64,000 nt of DNA from Craspedostauros australis (taxonomy: Eukaryota > Bacillariophyta > Bacillariophyceae > Mastogloiales > Achnanthaceae), in contig JAMXDE010000049.1 of NCBI GenBank assembly GCA_026770025.1, positions 1-64,000 of the forward strand. The letters run 5' to 3'. The translations under genes were made by a program, and so were the position numbers. The first letter of the stretch is position 1. Every line of letters starts with the position of its first letter. This document shows, piece by piece, positions 49,901 to 60,734 of the stretch. The notes under the pieces are model-generated. The model was not told the origin of the DNA. It was given only the letters and a program-made list of their open reading frames with translations, and searched no databases.

Positions 49901-52393
49901 GCTTGCCAGAGGGTACGCCGCTGTGAGGCGCGTGTTGGATCCTACAAACACCTGCACCATGGTACATCCACCGTGTCCGGGGACTCCATCATGATGAGCA
50001 GGCGTGTCAGAGAACAACGTGTCCATGGAAACAACATCGTGTAGTCGACTGACATTGGCTGCGGGGAATCTAGACTTATAGTGCTTACGCATGGGATAAC
50101 GCTCAGACATGCGGTACCACTGGGTAGTACATGCAAGAGTGTCACGCACGCGGTCTGCTGGAATCCACCCGAAGTACGGCCGTAGCGCATGGAAGTTGGG
50201 CGCTTTACCCACGATGTTGCGTGGCCCAGCCTTGATTGCCTTCTCCCCATCCCCGATCGTTGCAGCGGATTGAACGTACTGAACGCACTTGGAGATGGTG
50301 ATGTCGATGTCGTCGTCTTTGTCGCGTCCGGTTGCGGGAATGTTGTCCAGATCAGCCTCCCCGTCCAGGACAGATGGGTCCCACTCTTGGTCGGAGGTGA
50401 AGAACACGTGTGGCAGATCGTCTAGCTCTGCTTGAGTTGGCTTGTGCATGTCCATGTATGCGAGGCCTTGACGCACGGTGAGCGGGATGATGAATCCGTC
50501 TGGCGTGACGATGGTCTGCCGACCGCCAGGGAGGTTCTTGGGCCGCTCATTGACATCCAATCCAAACGCTGCGAGTTGATTGGCAGAATGGATGGTGCGC
50601 CCTTTCCCGTAGTTGGCGTACTGATGGAACCAACCAATCACCGGTCCTGAGGTGGTCTGGATGACAGCGGTGGCTGTGACCAGCGCTAGATCCTTGATCT
50701 CTGCATCGCCGATTCCAGAAACATCAGCACGGTTGGACGTGGACTCCATCACCAGCATGTCATCTCCAACGAGGCCGCCGTTCGCACCTCCATCCACCAA
50801 TGCGCCTTGCACAGTCACGTTCGTGTTGTTGAACTTGTACGATACGTTCGTGTGAGACAGGGTGTAGGTGCGACCGTCAATGACGAGGGTAGCCGGCGGG
50901 CTCCCAGACGCGCTAGACATGGCATTGGAAAGCATACGGTTGATTGCTGTTCCAGCGGTATAACTAGATTCGTTATTGTTACTACCATTGTCGTTGGTCT
51001 GAGTGTCCTGTTGGTCGTTCTGGTTGGATGTGGATCCACTGCGGTTGGTGTTGTTGGCGGAACGCCTAGGCTTGTCCTTCTTACCACGTCCAGACTTGGC
51101 TCGCCGGGCTTGGAGGAAGTCGCTGCGTTGCTTATCCGACAGCTTCTGGAACTCCTCACGTGGCAGCCGTTCTCGCGTCTCCTTGCTGTAGTCCTTGTTG
51201 GGCTTCCAGAGATTGGGTCCGTCGTCCTTATCCTTCCCGCGTTGCTTGCGCTGGTCGGCGTTGTTGGCCTGGCGCGTTGGCTTTGGCTTGTTGGCGTCGT
51301 GGCCATCGAGTTGGACAGCGTACGAACGGACGAGCTCAACGAGAGTATCGAACTCCATGGTGGTCGCGGTCTTACCGGGTGAGTAGGCCAGAATCGCGGT
51401 CTGCAAGTAGTCAGTCTGGAAGATAGACTGATACAGTGCCTTGTCACTTTCAATGGCATTCGTCAACCACTCCTTCTTCGTCGCGTCGTCGATGGGATCA
51501 TCACGCAATGCCTCAAGTTCGTGTACCTTGTGTTGCCACAGGTCCAGGAACTGCTCACGAGTCTTGCGCCACTGCTTGTCCAGCTTGAACTTGATGATGT
51601 CGTCACGGATGCGTCGGATGGTGTTGACCGCAGTAGCACCAGTGGTGTACTCGCGAACCAGCATGCAGTAGACGGCTTGGCCGTCACAGATCGACTCGTA
51701 CGGAGTGACACACTTCCTACTCTTCGTGGTCTGCAGGTTGGATACAAACACGTTGAACAGGAAGGTGGACTGCACTTTGAAGAGCTCGGCTTGTTCATCG
51801 GGCGGGGTGTAGCCAACATCGAGAACATTGGAGATGCCATGAGCAGCAGCGGTGGCACGCAGACGACGATGGAATGTAGCGAAGTACTTGTCATCAGACA
51901 ACTTGGGATAGTCGCTAATGTTACGCTTGATGCTACGGTTGAACTCCGTGGCGAGGTCGCGTCCGGTCTTCTCCGTTGGGTCGGTCTTCGTTGGTTCGAA
52001 GGGGAATGCGCTGGTGGCTGCGTCAGGCATGGCGGTGGAGGATGCGGGCGATGGTGTGAACGTCCGGGCGACATACTCCATGTATGAAGCTTGGTTGAGT
52101 TCCCGCCATGTCTCTACAGTGGGATTAGGTTGAACACTGAACCAGCCAATGGCATTCGTGAATTTTCGGATTGCTACCTTAGACAGTTGGGCTACGTAGT
52201 CGGGGTCTGGGTCAGGCACCTGGATGGTGACGTCCATATCGAGCATGTCTTCGCGATGGAGCGAAGCGAAATCCATGATGGTTCGGATCTCTTCGGTGTG
52301 CAAGATAAGCCATTCAGTGGACGAGTTGTCATATCCAAGAACGCTAAGGACGTGCGCCAGGATGGTGTCGTTGATTGGGATAGGATCGGGCAT
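46910..52393 (-). mobile_element. Ty1/copia retrotransposon, coding part nearly whole
   Basis: Two adjacent minus-strand frames carry the parts in copia order. The first (48,947-52,393) has gag (N-terminal part), a protease with VDGGANGG, and an integrase core with VLMSDNATAQ and the Q-NPVERRIQD motif. The second (46,934-48,916) has a reverse transcriptase with VYVDDLMAV and an RNase H with ATYGSEFVAARQATEQV. The order protease-integrase-RT-RNase H identifies Ty1/copia rather than gypsy. The element looks nearly whole, with about one break. Terminal repeats of ~148 bp lie at 46,762 and 54,559, but the second is separated from the coding part by 2.2 kb that includes foreign repeat X. The ~5% difference between the repeats argues against a very recent insertion. 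Confidence 0.9.
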
Positions 52394-53995
52394 CGTGTTG
52401 CTGGGTGTTGCAAGGAGGTGGTTGTTGGTCCGGATTTGTTGCTATTTTATCGGACGCGTATTTTCCCGCAGCTCCCAAAAAAGTGGTCACACTTGAAAAT
52501 GACTGTGCCGTCCGCTGTGATGTCGAAGTGTTCGCCGGGATGTGACGGTGGATTTCTGCGCTTGTCGGAATTCGTCGGGAATGGAAGTGGTGCCGGATGC
52601 AAAGCGCCAGTGACGGCGAAGGCGTCAGCGGTGGTGTGATGTCACGAGTGGACTGCGGTTAATCCGTGCGCGATGTCTCGAATTGTGACTGACTGACGGA
52701 TGGAAGGCCAGACGAGACCGTGTGAATTTCCCGATTGATGAATGCGAAGATGACCGTGCTTAATCCGAGGCGAAGGATGACCGATGGAAAAATGTCAACC
52801 AGGACCGTGTGAATTTCCCGTTTGGGCGATGTGTTGGCGCGCGACCCGAAGTCGGATGAATGACTGGGATGGCGAAGGAGTTGTGAGCCGGTGATGACGC
52901 GCCAGTGATGGTACGAACTGAAGGAATTCGTAGCCAATCAGAAGGTGGACTGAGCGCAAATGGCTGTTGTTGATGGAACGATTGTTTGTTTTGTTAGTCT
53001 TGAAACGATGAAACGTCGCGGATGGATTGCGCGTTGGATGGCCCTGCCCGTTCGGATTTCGTCTCCCCGAACGCCGTATTCTTGCGCTTGTTCAGCTGTG
53101 CTCCACCAGGATGTGGTGCACCTTTGGTTTCACCCAGTTGGACCTTCGATCCAATCCGTGCCTCCTTTGAGTGCCACGGATCAGCTTGCTATACGTCTTT
53201 TAGATCTGGCAGCAGCTTGCCCGATGTACCTGATACTAACAGGATTTTGCACGCTAATGAGCGCGGTGCCCCCCAGGTGCCAGCAACTGCTTTGATTCAC
53301 CTGGTTCCACCACTCGCGTTTTCGTCCAGCGTATACCTGCCTTCCGGTGTCGTTAGACTCACTTGTGTGATATTGCTATCAGCACAATGCTAGCTTTATG
53401 GGTTGCTTCCGCGGTATCTCTACCGATCACGTTTCTTCCCCAGTCAAGGGCAGACGCTAGTCTGGTTAGCAGTTATCTCTGCGTCCCTTTTGGACGTTAA
53501 CCGATCTCAAGTACGGCTTAGACTAAGTGTTAACGACTGACCTGGTCGCGACAACTCACGGTGAGATTGCCGATAGGTTTCAGAGGGCCTTTCCGCTCCA
53601 AGTTTTTACGTGTATCTTGCTTCACGGGCTTTCACCTTTGTCGATGCTGACCAGGCCAAGTGTTTACGTGTGTCTTGCTTCACGGGCTTTTATACCTTTG
53701 TCTTTTAGCTGACCAGCTATCGTAAGTAACGCAGTGATGCGGAACTTGGGTTGTTGAGATGAATTTACTCCGCCTGCGATATTCGCAACAGCGGGTGAGC
53801 CTTTCTGCACTTTAGCAGGGCAAAGCGGGTGTGGCGGCACGTAGCAATCTGCACACACGAGCAATTGGGTTCGTCGTCACGAACGCGTTGGGCCTTTTCC
53901 GGATTCAAAGGGCAGGGGACAGCGTGATGTCACCAAGCAGCACAGCGCTTCAATTTTCGTTCATACACTCGATAGAGACTTGCGACTGTTAATCT
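52394..53995. other. Non-coding stretch upstream of the copia frames
   Basis: Part is probably the copia 5' untranslated region. GACCGTGTGAATTTCCCG occurs twice (about 52,716 and 52,802). Near 53,605-53,715 a TTTACGTGT-TCTTGCTTCACGGGCTTT unit of about 60-65 bp is duplicated. No gene or RNA family is recognised. Confidence 0.5.
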
Positions 53996-54558
53996 GATAA
54001 TCAGCAATTACACACAGGACAAGAGGGGAGCACCAAACACTGCACTTACTACGCCGCCAGGGTGACCAAGCCGAGAGGTGGAGTCGGTGTGTTTGGTGTT
54101 GTTGTTGTTGCTATTAGTTGGTGTGTCAATTGATGATTGAGTTTGGATTATGAGATGATGATCTCCTAATTCTAATGATGGTGCCTATTGCACGGTTGCT
54201 AACGTGCTGCTCGATTACCTCGTGGTTTCTCTCGCAGTCTTTTCTAAAACATTGCCCAAGATGGCATGTTGATCTACACGATATCTCGTGTTATCTCCAC
54301 CTTTGGTCTTTCTTCATCTCTGTCTGATCTTGTCTGGTCTTGATCTCTGTTTGATCACATATGGATTGATCCGTCTACGTCGGCGGAGTGCATGCATCAC
54401 CCCTGACGATGTTGTTCTGGATCCTAAGTATTGTTGCCACGTGCTCGATGATGCACTCGGCATGGCTAGACAGGTCAGCGTACCATGACTAAAACATAAT
54501 CTCGATTCCGAGGATCACAATGACCGATCCTCTGACGTCATACGATGATGTCAGTGCC
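53996..54558. repeat. Dispersed repeat X, copy 2
   Basis: This is a counterpart of 35,990-36,555, about 90% identical, in the same orientation. Here it ends at GTGCCTAC and joins the copia terminal repeat, whereas copy 1 continues into the 48-bp sequence. Confidence 0.85.
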
Positions 54559-54707
54559 TACGTCAGGTTCGATGACCGTAGTGACCGAATATCAATCGTG
54601 TATCAAGACTCACTCGACTATACTCTCAAATCGAGTCGAATCAAAAAATAGTGAATCGCGTTTCAGTCATGGGAGATGGGTACCTAATTTCGGTCTAGAT
54701 GTTGATA
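54559..54707 (-). mobile_element. Terminal repeat (LTR candidate), right copy
   Basis: This 149-bp counterpart of 46,762-46,909 carries about eight differences. On its right it abuts the host-gene fragment directly; its left neighbour is repeat X. Confidence 0.65.
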
Positions 54708-57351
54708 GTTTCGGTCATAGATGAAGGATCGCACAAGTCGGTCCGCTTCAACGAATCAGACTCGTCCAGCACGCAACAATTCCACCAACACCGCCGACCA
54801 AGCGTGATCACAGGAGCCAGCTCGTCACACAGGCCTACATGGTGCAACAACACGTTGTCAAGCGGATCGGTATACTACGACGATTTGACGTACTCGAACG
54901 GAGAGTCACGCTCCAACCGTTCCAATGGCAGCACCAGCGACGGTATTTTCATTTCTGGGGCCGTGGTCGGAGCAGCCGCAGTTGGCGCTGCAGCGGCCGT
55001 GGCAGCTGCAGTTGCATCATCTTCCAACACACGAGACAGATCATCATCTGTCGGTGGAACAGCAACGGAAACAACGCAGAACGCCGGTGGCAGCAAGCAG
55101 TCGCGTCCGTCGGCAGAGAGCAGCGCAAGTGGAACATCCAGCCTGGCATCCAGCGATGTCTACACGAATCGTTCCGAAGGTGTCAAGAATGGCAAGGTCC
55201 GTGCCGTTGACCTCTCTTCTTCGACATCATCTGACTACGAGGCGAAGATTGCAGCAATGATTCGCTTGCAGATGCAGAGAGAAGGCATCGAACCTCTCAC
55301 AGAGACCAGCAGCCCTCCTCCGGCTCCTCTCGAAGACATCATGGATCTTGCTGCAGCCAAACTGGCTGCTGGTAGTTCATACGAAACCAGCAACAAGGAC
55401 AAATCTGCCAGCAATGACGCATGTCAACCAGGATCTGAAGAGCAAGAACTAGTCGCCGGTGCAGCCAACCCAGTGATAGTCGGCCACCTCATGGAAACCG
55501 TACGTTCATCTGATGACATCCCAGTCGTCCAGGGCATGGATATTCTCATGCCTGCGCGAGGAACGAACAGCGGTCAATCCACAGCCTCCGAATTCACCGT
55601 CTCCAAGAATGAACGGTCGGTGAGATCTGGTGCAGCTTCCACCAGGAAGTTGTCTTCCAGCTCTGCAGAAAACGAACGCCCTTCGTCGTTCAATGAGTCC
55701 GTCTTGAACAGCCTGTTGGACTCTGACTCGGAAAAGGTTGGGGCACTGGTCGGGCACCAAGACCAATCGAGGCCATCCACAACTCAGAGCGATCGCGGCT
55801 TCGGGAAAGATGACAACAGCAACAAGGGCGACAACGCCAACGCATTGAAAACCACCGCAGCTATTGGCGTGGCCGCAACAGTCGTTACGGCGGCATCTGT
55901 GGCAGCTGCGGCCAAAACCACGACCACGACCACAGCCAAAGTCACAGCTGACGGCAGCCCTGCAGTCGGCGTGGTGACGAGCGCAAGCGCCAACTCGAAT
56001 CCTGTCGATAGCAGCTACACCAACAACACGTCTGCGGCCTCAACAAACGATGTTGCCGACGCCGCTCAAGAAGCATCAGCAACTGTTTCGACTGGTCACA
56101 TCGAGTGTAACTCATCCCACAAGTCGATCAGCTCAGCGAAGTCGTCATTGGACGATGTCACCAAGAACGCCTCGACTGGAGTAGCCGCAGGTGCAGCAGT
56201 TGTCCTTGGGGTCGGCGCAGCGATCATGACCAAGTCGTTGATGAATGCAGAAAAGGATTGCGACAATGCTGATGTTGGTGATGCTCCTACTGGACATGAC
56301 CCAATTGATGTCACCGACCACGGAAGCCAGGGTGGTGCGTCACCTGGGAATTATTCCATCGAGCAAAAAAAAACAGCAGAGAGCGTCTCCCGCTCGCGAA
56401 ATGTCGAAGAGATCATTGTGCTCGACGACGAAGATGACCACTGCTCCAGTGACAACAAGGGTAACGATGATCACCAGCAGAATCGACCATCGCAGAGTCA
56501 TTCCAATGGCGTCATTGCTATCAGCGACTCTATGGAGGAGAAGCATTCGTACGAGGATCCATGGACTGGTGACAGAGACGACGCCCTTGCATCACGCGAT
56601 TCAGCACACAGCACTGGCGCCGACAAGTCTACCAGCAACCCAGCTGGTGCAACACCAGTCATCGACCTCGTGAACTACGACAGCATGAGCTTTGAGGTGT
56701 ACGATGGTGAGAGCGGCGATGGCATTGTGTGCCACAAGATGGATCCCAAGGAATCGTGGACAACCCAGCCCAATCCGCGACGGCCACAGCCACAAACTCA
56801 CAGGCAAAACAAGGCGCAGTGGTGTCTGAGGAGAGCAAAGGTCAGCAGAAGGCGGGCATCACCTCATCACAGCTGTTGGCCCTGGCTGTTGCATCGATGG
56901 CCACCATTGGGGTTCTCAGCACCATGGGACGTGCAAGAGACAACACACAAACGAAAGAAGCCGATGCCAGCACCAAGAAGTCTTCACAAACAACCATCAT
57001 TTCGGAGACGGCATCTGCATCTGCAGTGCCCACTCCGCAAGACGAGACCAGCGCAAAGACTCGATCATGTTCAGCACAAGATGATCCCAGTCAGGTAATG
57101 GGGTCTTCGTCAACACACGATGGCAGCGAAGAGATGGACCCTTCTGCAGCGACGGAGCAAAGCATCCAATCAACACAAACAGGACAGGAGGCCAAGCGGA
57201 ACGAATGCGGGCATGACAGCAAGGAGGACGCGACAATCAACAAAGAGGCGTCCAATGGCGATGCACCCAGAAGAGAGGAAGTCCAATCTGCTCCATCTAG
57301 CAAGCCCGAAGCAGTACATGGCGTAGTGGACTGTGCTCTTAGTGTACGAGT
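54708..57351 (+). pseudogene. Host-gene fragment, Ser/Ala-rich protein, between two elements
   Basis: The frame is open across this block from the copia terminal repeat to the mariner end. It reads as a low-complexity Ser/Thr/Asp-rich protein with four Ala/Val-rich hydrophobic stretches (GAVVGAAAVGAAAAVAAAV; IGVAATVVTAASVAAAA; GVAAGAAVVLGVGAAIM; LLALAVASMATIGVLS). At about 56,730-56,760 the coding signal passes to another frame (56,729-57,367, containing TATATNSQAKQGAVVSEESK), so one frameshift is likely. An intron could also explain it. The ATG at 54,699 lies inside the terminal repeat and the last codons lie in the mariner end, so both ends of the native gene are missing. No family is recognised. 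Repeated Ala-rich membrane-like segments are its main trait. Confidence 0.55.
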
Positions 57352-58041
57352 ATGTAACATATTATAGGAGCTGCACTAGCACATCACAACATAGCATAGT
57401 ATAGCATACGAGCATTGTATGGTGTGTATTCGTTGCGATCTGCTCCACTCTCCTCTGCTCCGCCAATACATGACGATTGTGCTAGCGGCAGTGCCGTCGG
57501 CAGGGCACGAGCAGAGACGAATGATCAGAGGATGCATTGTTGGTGCTCCAGTGACGAGCACGGATGCTGGGACTTGATGGCAGCAAAGATCGCAAGGGTT
57601 GTACATGTGTGATGAAAAGGAAGTGGAGTACTAGCATGGTACGATGTGGTACAGATGTACAAGTGCGGTATCAACAAAGAGGAGCCTTTGCCATTCGATG
57701 GGTTTGTGCAACACACACCGATTGTGCTGGCGCTCCGATCGACGCAGTTGAGGCCTTGGAGCGTTTTTTGTGTGTGGTTCGGCTGGAATTTTTCCGACCA
57801 GAGCGGCACAACACAACGTGACGGCTTCACAACGCGATGGCTCCACGACGCACACCATTCACGACACAAAAAAACGGTCCGCGTCACAAAAATCACACCA
57901 CTCATCACAAAACACAAAACAAACATCACACACCATGCCACACATCACAATCCTCCATGCCATCAAGCAGACGATGTGCACACAGGCACTCCAATCACAG
58001 GTGCACCTAAAACATATGATAACTAATACTTTGATTTGCAG

Positions 58042-60708
58042 CTACATCTCTGCTGTGTTGGTATCCAGCTCTGCTTTGCTGTGATGCTCGGTCTTGCCAG
58101 CCAGACAGGCCACTTCGAATGTGTTCATGGTGGGTGCTGCCTTGGTGTTGTTGTTGTTGTTGTTGTTGTTGTTGCTGTTGTTGCTGTTGTTGCTGTTGTT
58201 GCTGTTGTTGCTGTTGTTGCTGTTGTTGCTGTTGTTGCTGTTGTTGCTGTTGTTGCTGTTGTTGCTGTTGTTGCTGTTGTTGTTGTGAGGCTCAATGATC
58301 TCGGCTTTGCTCTTCCTGGGCGTCTTCTTCTTCTTGTCTTTCTTCTGTTGCTCAGCTTCCTCATTGGCTCTGGTAGTATTGATGATTTGCTTGTCCAGCA
58401 ACGGAATGAGGCTGTTGGTTGTTGGCAGGTTCATTTTCAGGCACTGCAGACCACTGACAGCCATCACCTTCAGTGCATCATTGTACATACCTTCGATGTT
58501 GGGTTTGGCATATTTGAAGCCAGTTGATTTGCCTTTGTTGCCTGTTGCAGCTGGTTTCTTGGCAGTATCGTTAGTTTCCTCGTCCTCCTTCAACACGAAG
58601 TCCATGTGAGACACGGTAACGCCGATCTTGTTGCCGTCCTCATCAGTTTCAGTGAACATTTGTTTCCGCACGTTCATGCTCAGCCCTTTGCGTGCTGTCA
58701 CAAACTTGTCACCTCCTTCCGCAGCACAAATCGCGTAGGCGATCTGATGGTGGCGGACATACGCACGCGCCATCTTGTCCAGATCGAATTGCTCCCAGCA
58801 GGTTTTGCAAGCCTTCCACAATGCGTCAGTGGTAAGCATGTGGCTTCCATGGTTCGTACCTTGATATGCCGACACGTGTTTCGACATCGCTGGGAATATT
58901 GCATTGTCTTTCACATTTGTGATGGGAGAATTTGGTGGTTGGAATCGGAGGTGCCATCCGCGACTGTCGAACTCCTTGTTGATGAACCTGAGCAGTTCCG
59001 TGTCTCTGTGTGGCCCTGCGCCATCCATCTGGTATCGAATCACCACGTTCTTGCCCGTTTTGGTCCTGATCTTGTTGGCGAGCGAATCCAGTGCAGGAAT
59101 TTCTTTTTCGCGGAAGAATTTCTTGAGGCTATACTTCAGCTTGGGCTTATCAGGAGGACCACCTGTTTCCTTGCTGCCTGTGATCTCCAGTGGTTGGAAG
59201 TACAGTTCACCCTTCACACGAGAGATTTTGTTGGGATCTGGAAGGAGCTTGTACTCGGTTGGCGAGATCCAAGTTTGCTTGTACGTATTCTTCTGCGCTG
59301 GAATCATGCATCCAACACGTTCGAAGTTGACCCGATACGCCTTTCCTCCTTGCCCAAAGCAGTTATCTGTTGGGGCAAATGCTGTTGATGCAATTGCCAT
59401 GGTCTTGTCAATGTGGCACTTGTGGTGCACAGGGTGATCCACAGACGTAACTCCCATCTGGGGCACATGTTTGAGGTTGCGCCGAGCGACAATGGAGTAG
59501 AACCACTTTTCGTCCATGTGGACAAGGACAACTTGCGTATTCTTGAACAGCTTAGCTGATTCCCAGAACACACAGAAGTCCTTGGCCCACCTGTCGCGCT
59601 TCACCTTCGTGGTGCCATTGATCAGAGGGAGAATTGTTGTTGAACGGTACTCGCTGCCTTCCAATCCCATCACATACTTTCGGATGGTGTTCGCGGAAAC
59701 GCATTGGACATTGCCCCTTCCTGCTAGTTCGCGTGCAATATCGTCCCACGAGATTGCGCCATTGCATCGTTGCAACACATCCTGGAGCTCAAATTGCAGG
59801 AACGGACCACGCTCCAACCACGAATCAGACAGGGCTTTTGCGGATGCCAGCTCTTCAGGCGAAGCAGAGGCAAATGCACAAGAGATTTCTGTGTTTGTCA
59901 ACTGTTGTCCTGGATGCTTAAGCCTCAACTGCTTGGCAAAGGCAGCACGCGGTGTGAAGCATTCCTTTTGTTTCTGGGCGCTCGTGAAGATGGTGCCACC
60001 AGCATCACTGCGCTTCTTCCGTTCCGCCTTGTTCTGTTGGAAGTTCTTGATGTTGCGGTTGATAGTGGCAGGGTGAATGTCCCAAGCGTGGGCGATCAAT
60101 TTCGTCTTGGCTTTGATGTCGCCCAAATTGAAGTAGAGAATGATATAGTTCTGCTTGTCTTGCTTATCAAGTTGTTTCTTTCTGTTGGTAGGGTTAGTGT
60201 TGCTATGCCCTCCATCCTTTCGCAGCCATCCTTTTGTTTCCTCCCCTTTCTTCATCTGCTTTGTGAGGCAGGCGATGGCTGTTGCCTTCTGCAGATGTGA
60301 GACCTTGAGAAAAGCTGTGATGTTGGCCTCTTGCGATTCCGTGGTCGTTGGGGATGGTGTGGGGGGCTTAGCCTTGTTGTTGACACGCATAACAGCGACA
60401 GAGTGATGGTGTGGAGAAAGCAGGGAAGGCATATGTAGGCCACCAGCATTGCAAGCCCTTGCAACGGTAGCGAGGCTGTGTGGTGTGCACAGATCCTTGT
60501 GAACAATGTACATTTGGCTCTGCCCCATCACTGGAGTCACCATGACCATTGCCACCTCTCCTGGTGCGAGAGGCCCATCGCGTTGGATGGTAGCGCCGTC
60601 TGTGGTCTGCTTCATTGGAAACTGGACATGGCATATGCCCAGGTCACGGATCTTGTCATTTGAGTCCGTGTGGGGTGCCACCTTCACACAATCCCCAGCG
60701 CGCAACAT
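58042..60708 (-). CDS. Mariner-like (plant/oomycete-type) transposase, intact
   Basis: The frame of 888 aa starts at the ATG of MLRAGDCVKVA; an upstream TTG would add 17 residues. An N-terminal domain of about 100 residues is shared with copy 1. A helix-turn-helix-like stretch lies near residues 185-225 (LIAHAWDIHPATINRNI). The catalytic core has D399 (VHMDEKWFY), D562 (YQMDGAGPHRD) and D601 (NVKDNAIF, after QPPNSP). This matches the long DD-about-39-D plant mariner type of the Tc1/mariner superfamily, and the QPPNSP box is typical. Near the C-terminus a run of Asn/Ser (NNS)n comes from a microsatellite absent in copy 1. Function is cut-and-paste DNA transposition in the nucleus. The frame has no break, so it may be active. 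At 888 aa it is roughly twice the usual mariner length. Confidence 0.9.
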   Translation of the reverse strand: MLRAGDCVKVAPHTDSNDKIRDLGICHVQFPMKQTTDGATIQRDGPLAPGEVAMVMVTPVMGQSQMYIVHKDLCTPHSLATVARACNAGGLHMPSLLSPHHHSVAVMRVNNKAKPPTPSPTTTESQEANITAFLKVSHLQKATAIACLTKQMKKGEETKGWLRKDGGHSNTNPTNRKKQLDKQDKQNYIILYFNLGDIKAKTKLIAHAWDIHPATINRNIKNFQQNKAERKKRSDAGGTIFTSAQKQKECFTPRAAFAKQLRLKHPGQQLTNTEISCAFASASPEELASAKALSDSWLERGPFLQFELQDVLQRCNGAISWDDIARELAGRGNVQCVSANTIRKYVMGLEGSEYRSTTILPLINGTTKVKRDRWAKDFCVFWESAKLFKNTQVVLVHMDEKWFYSIVARRNLKHVPQMGVTSVDHPVHHKCHIDKTMAIASTAFAPTDNCFGQGGKAYRVNFERVGCMIPAQKNTYKQTWISPTEYKLLPDPNKISRVKGELYFQPLEITGSKETGGPPDKPKLKYSLKKFFREKEIPALDSLANKIRTKTGKNVVIRYQMDGAGPHRDTELLRFINKEFDSRGWHLRFQPPNSPITNVKDNAIFPAMSKHVSAYQGTNHGSHMLTTDALWKACKTCWEQFDLDKMARAYVRHHQIAYAICAAEGGDKFVTARKGLSMNVRKQMFTETDEDGNKIGVTVSHMDFVLKEDEETNDTAKKPAATGNKGKSTGFKYAKPNIEGMYNDALKVMAVSGLQCLKMNLPTTNSLIPLLDKQIINTTRANEEAEQQKKDKKKKTPRKSKAEIIEPHNNNSNNSNNSNNSNNSNNSNNSNNSNNSNNSNNSNNSNNNNNNNNNTKAAPTMNTFEVACLAGKTEHHSKAELDTNTAEM
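58146..58287 (+). repeat. GTTGTTGCT/GTT microsatellite inside the transposase
   Basis: About 140 bp of GTT and GTTGTTGCT repeats encode an Asn/Ser run on the minus strand. Copy 1 has only a short NNNS at this point (near 41,445). The plus strand reads as poly-Leu/Val, which is a shadow. Confidence 0.95.
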
Positions 60709-60734
60709 GCTTGTGAGGTGCAGAGTACAGTGAT

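Noticed and set aside
54699-54707. ATG at 54,699 as the native start of the Ser/Ala-rich gene
   Set aside because: It lies inside the terminal repeat, so it is borrowed. The native start is missing.
58094-58288. Poly-Leu/Val plus-strand frame
   Set aside because: It is the reverse reading of the Asn/Ser microsatellite in the transposase.
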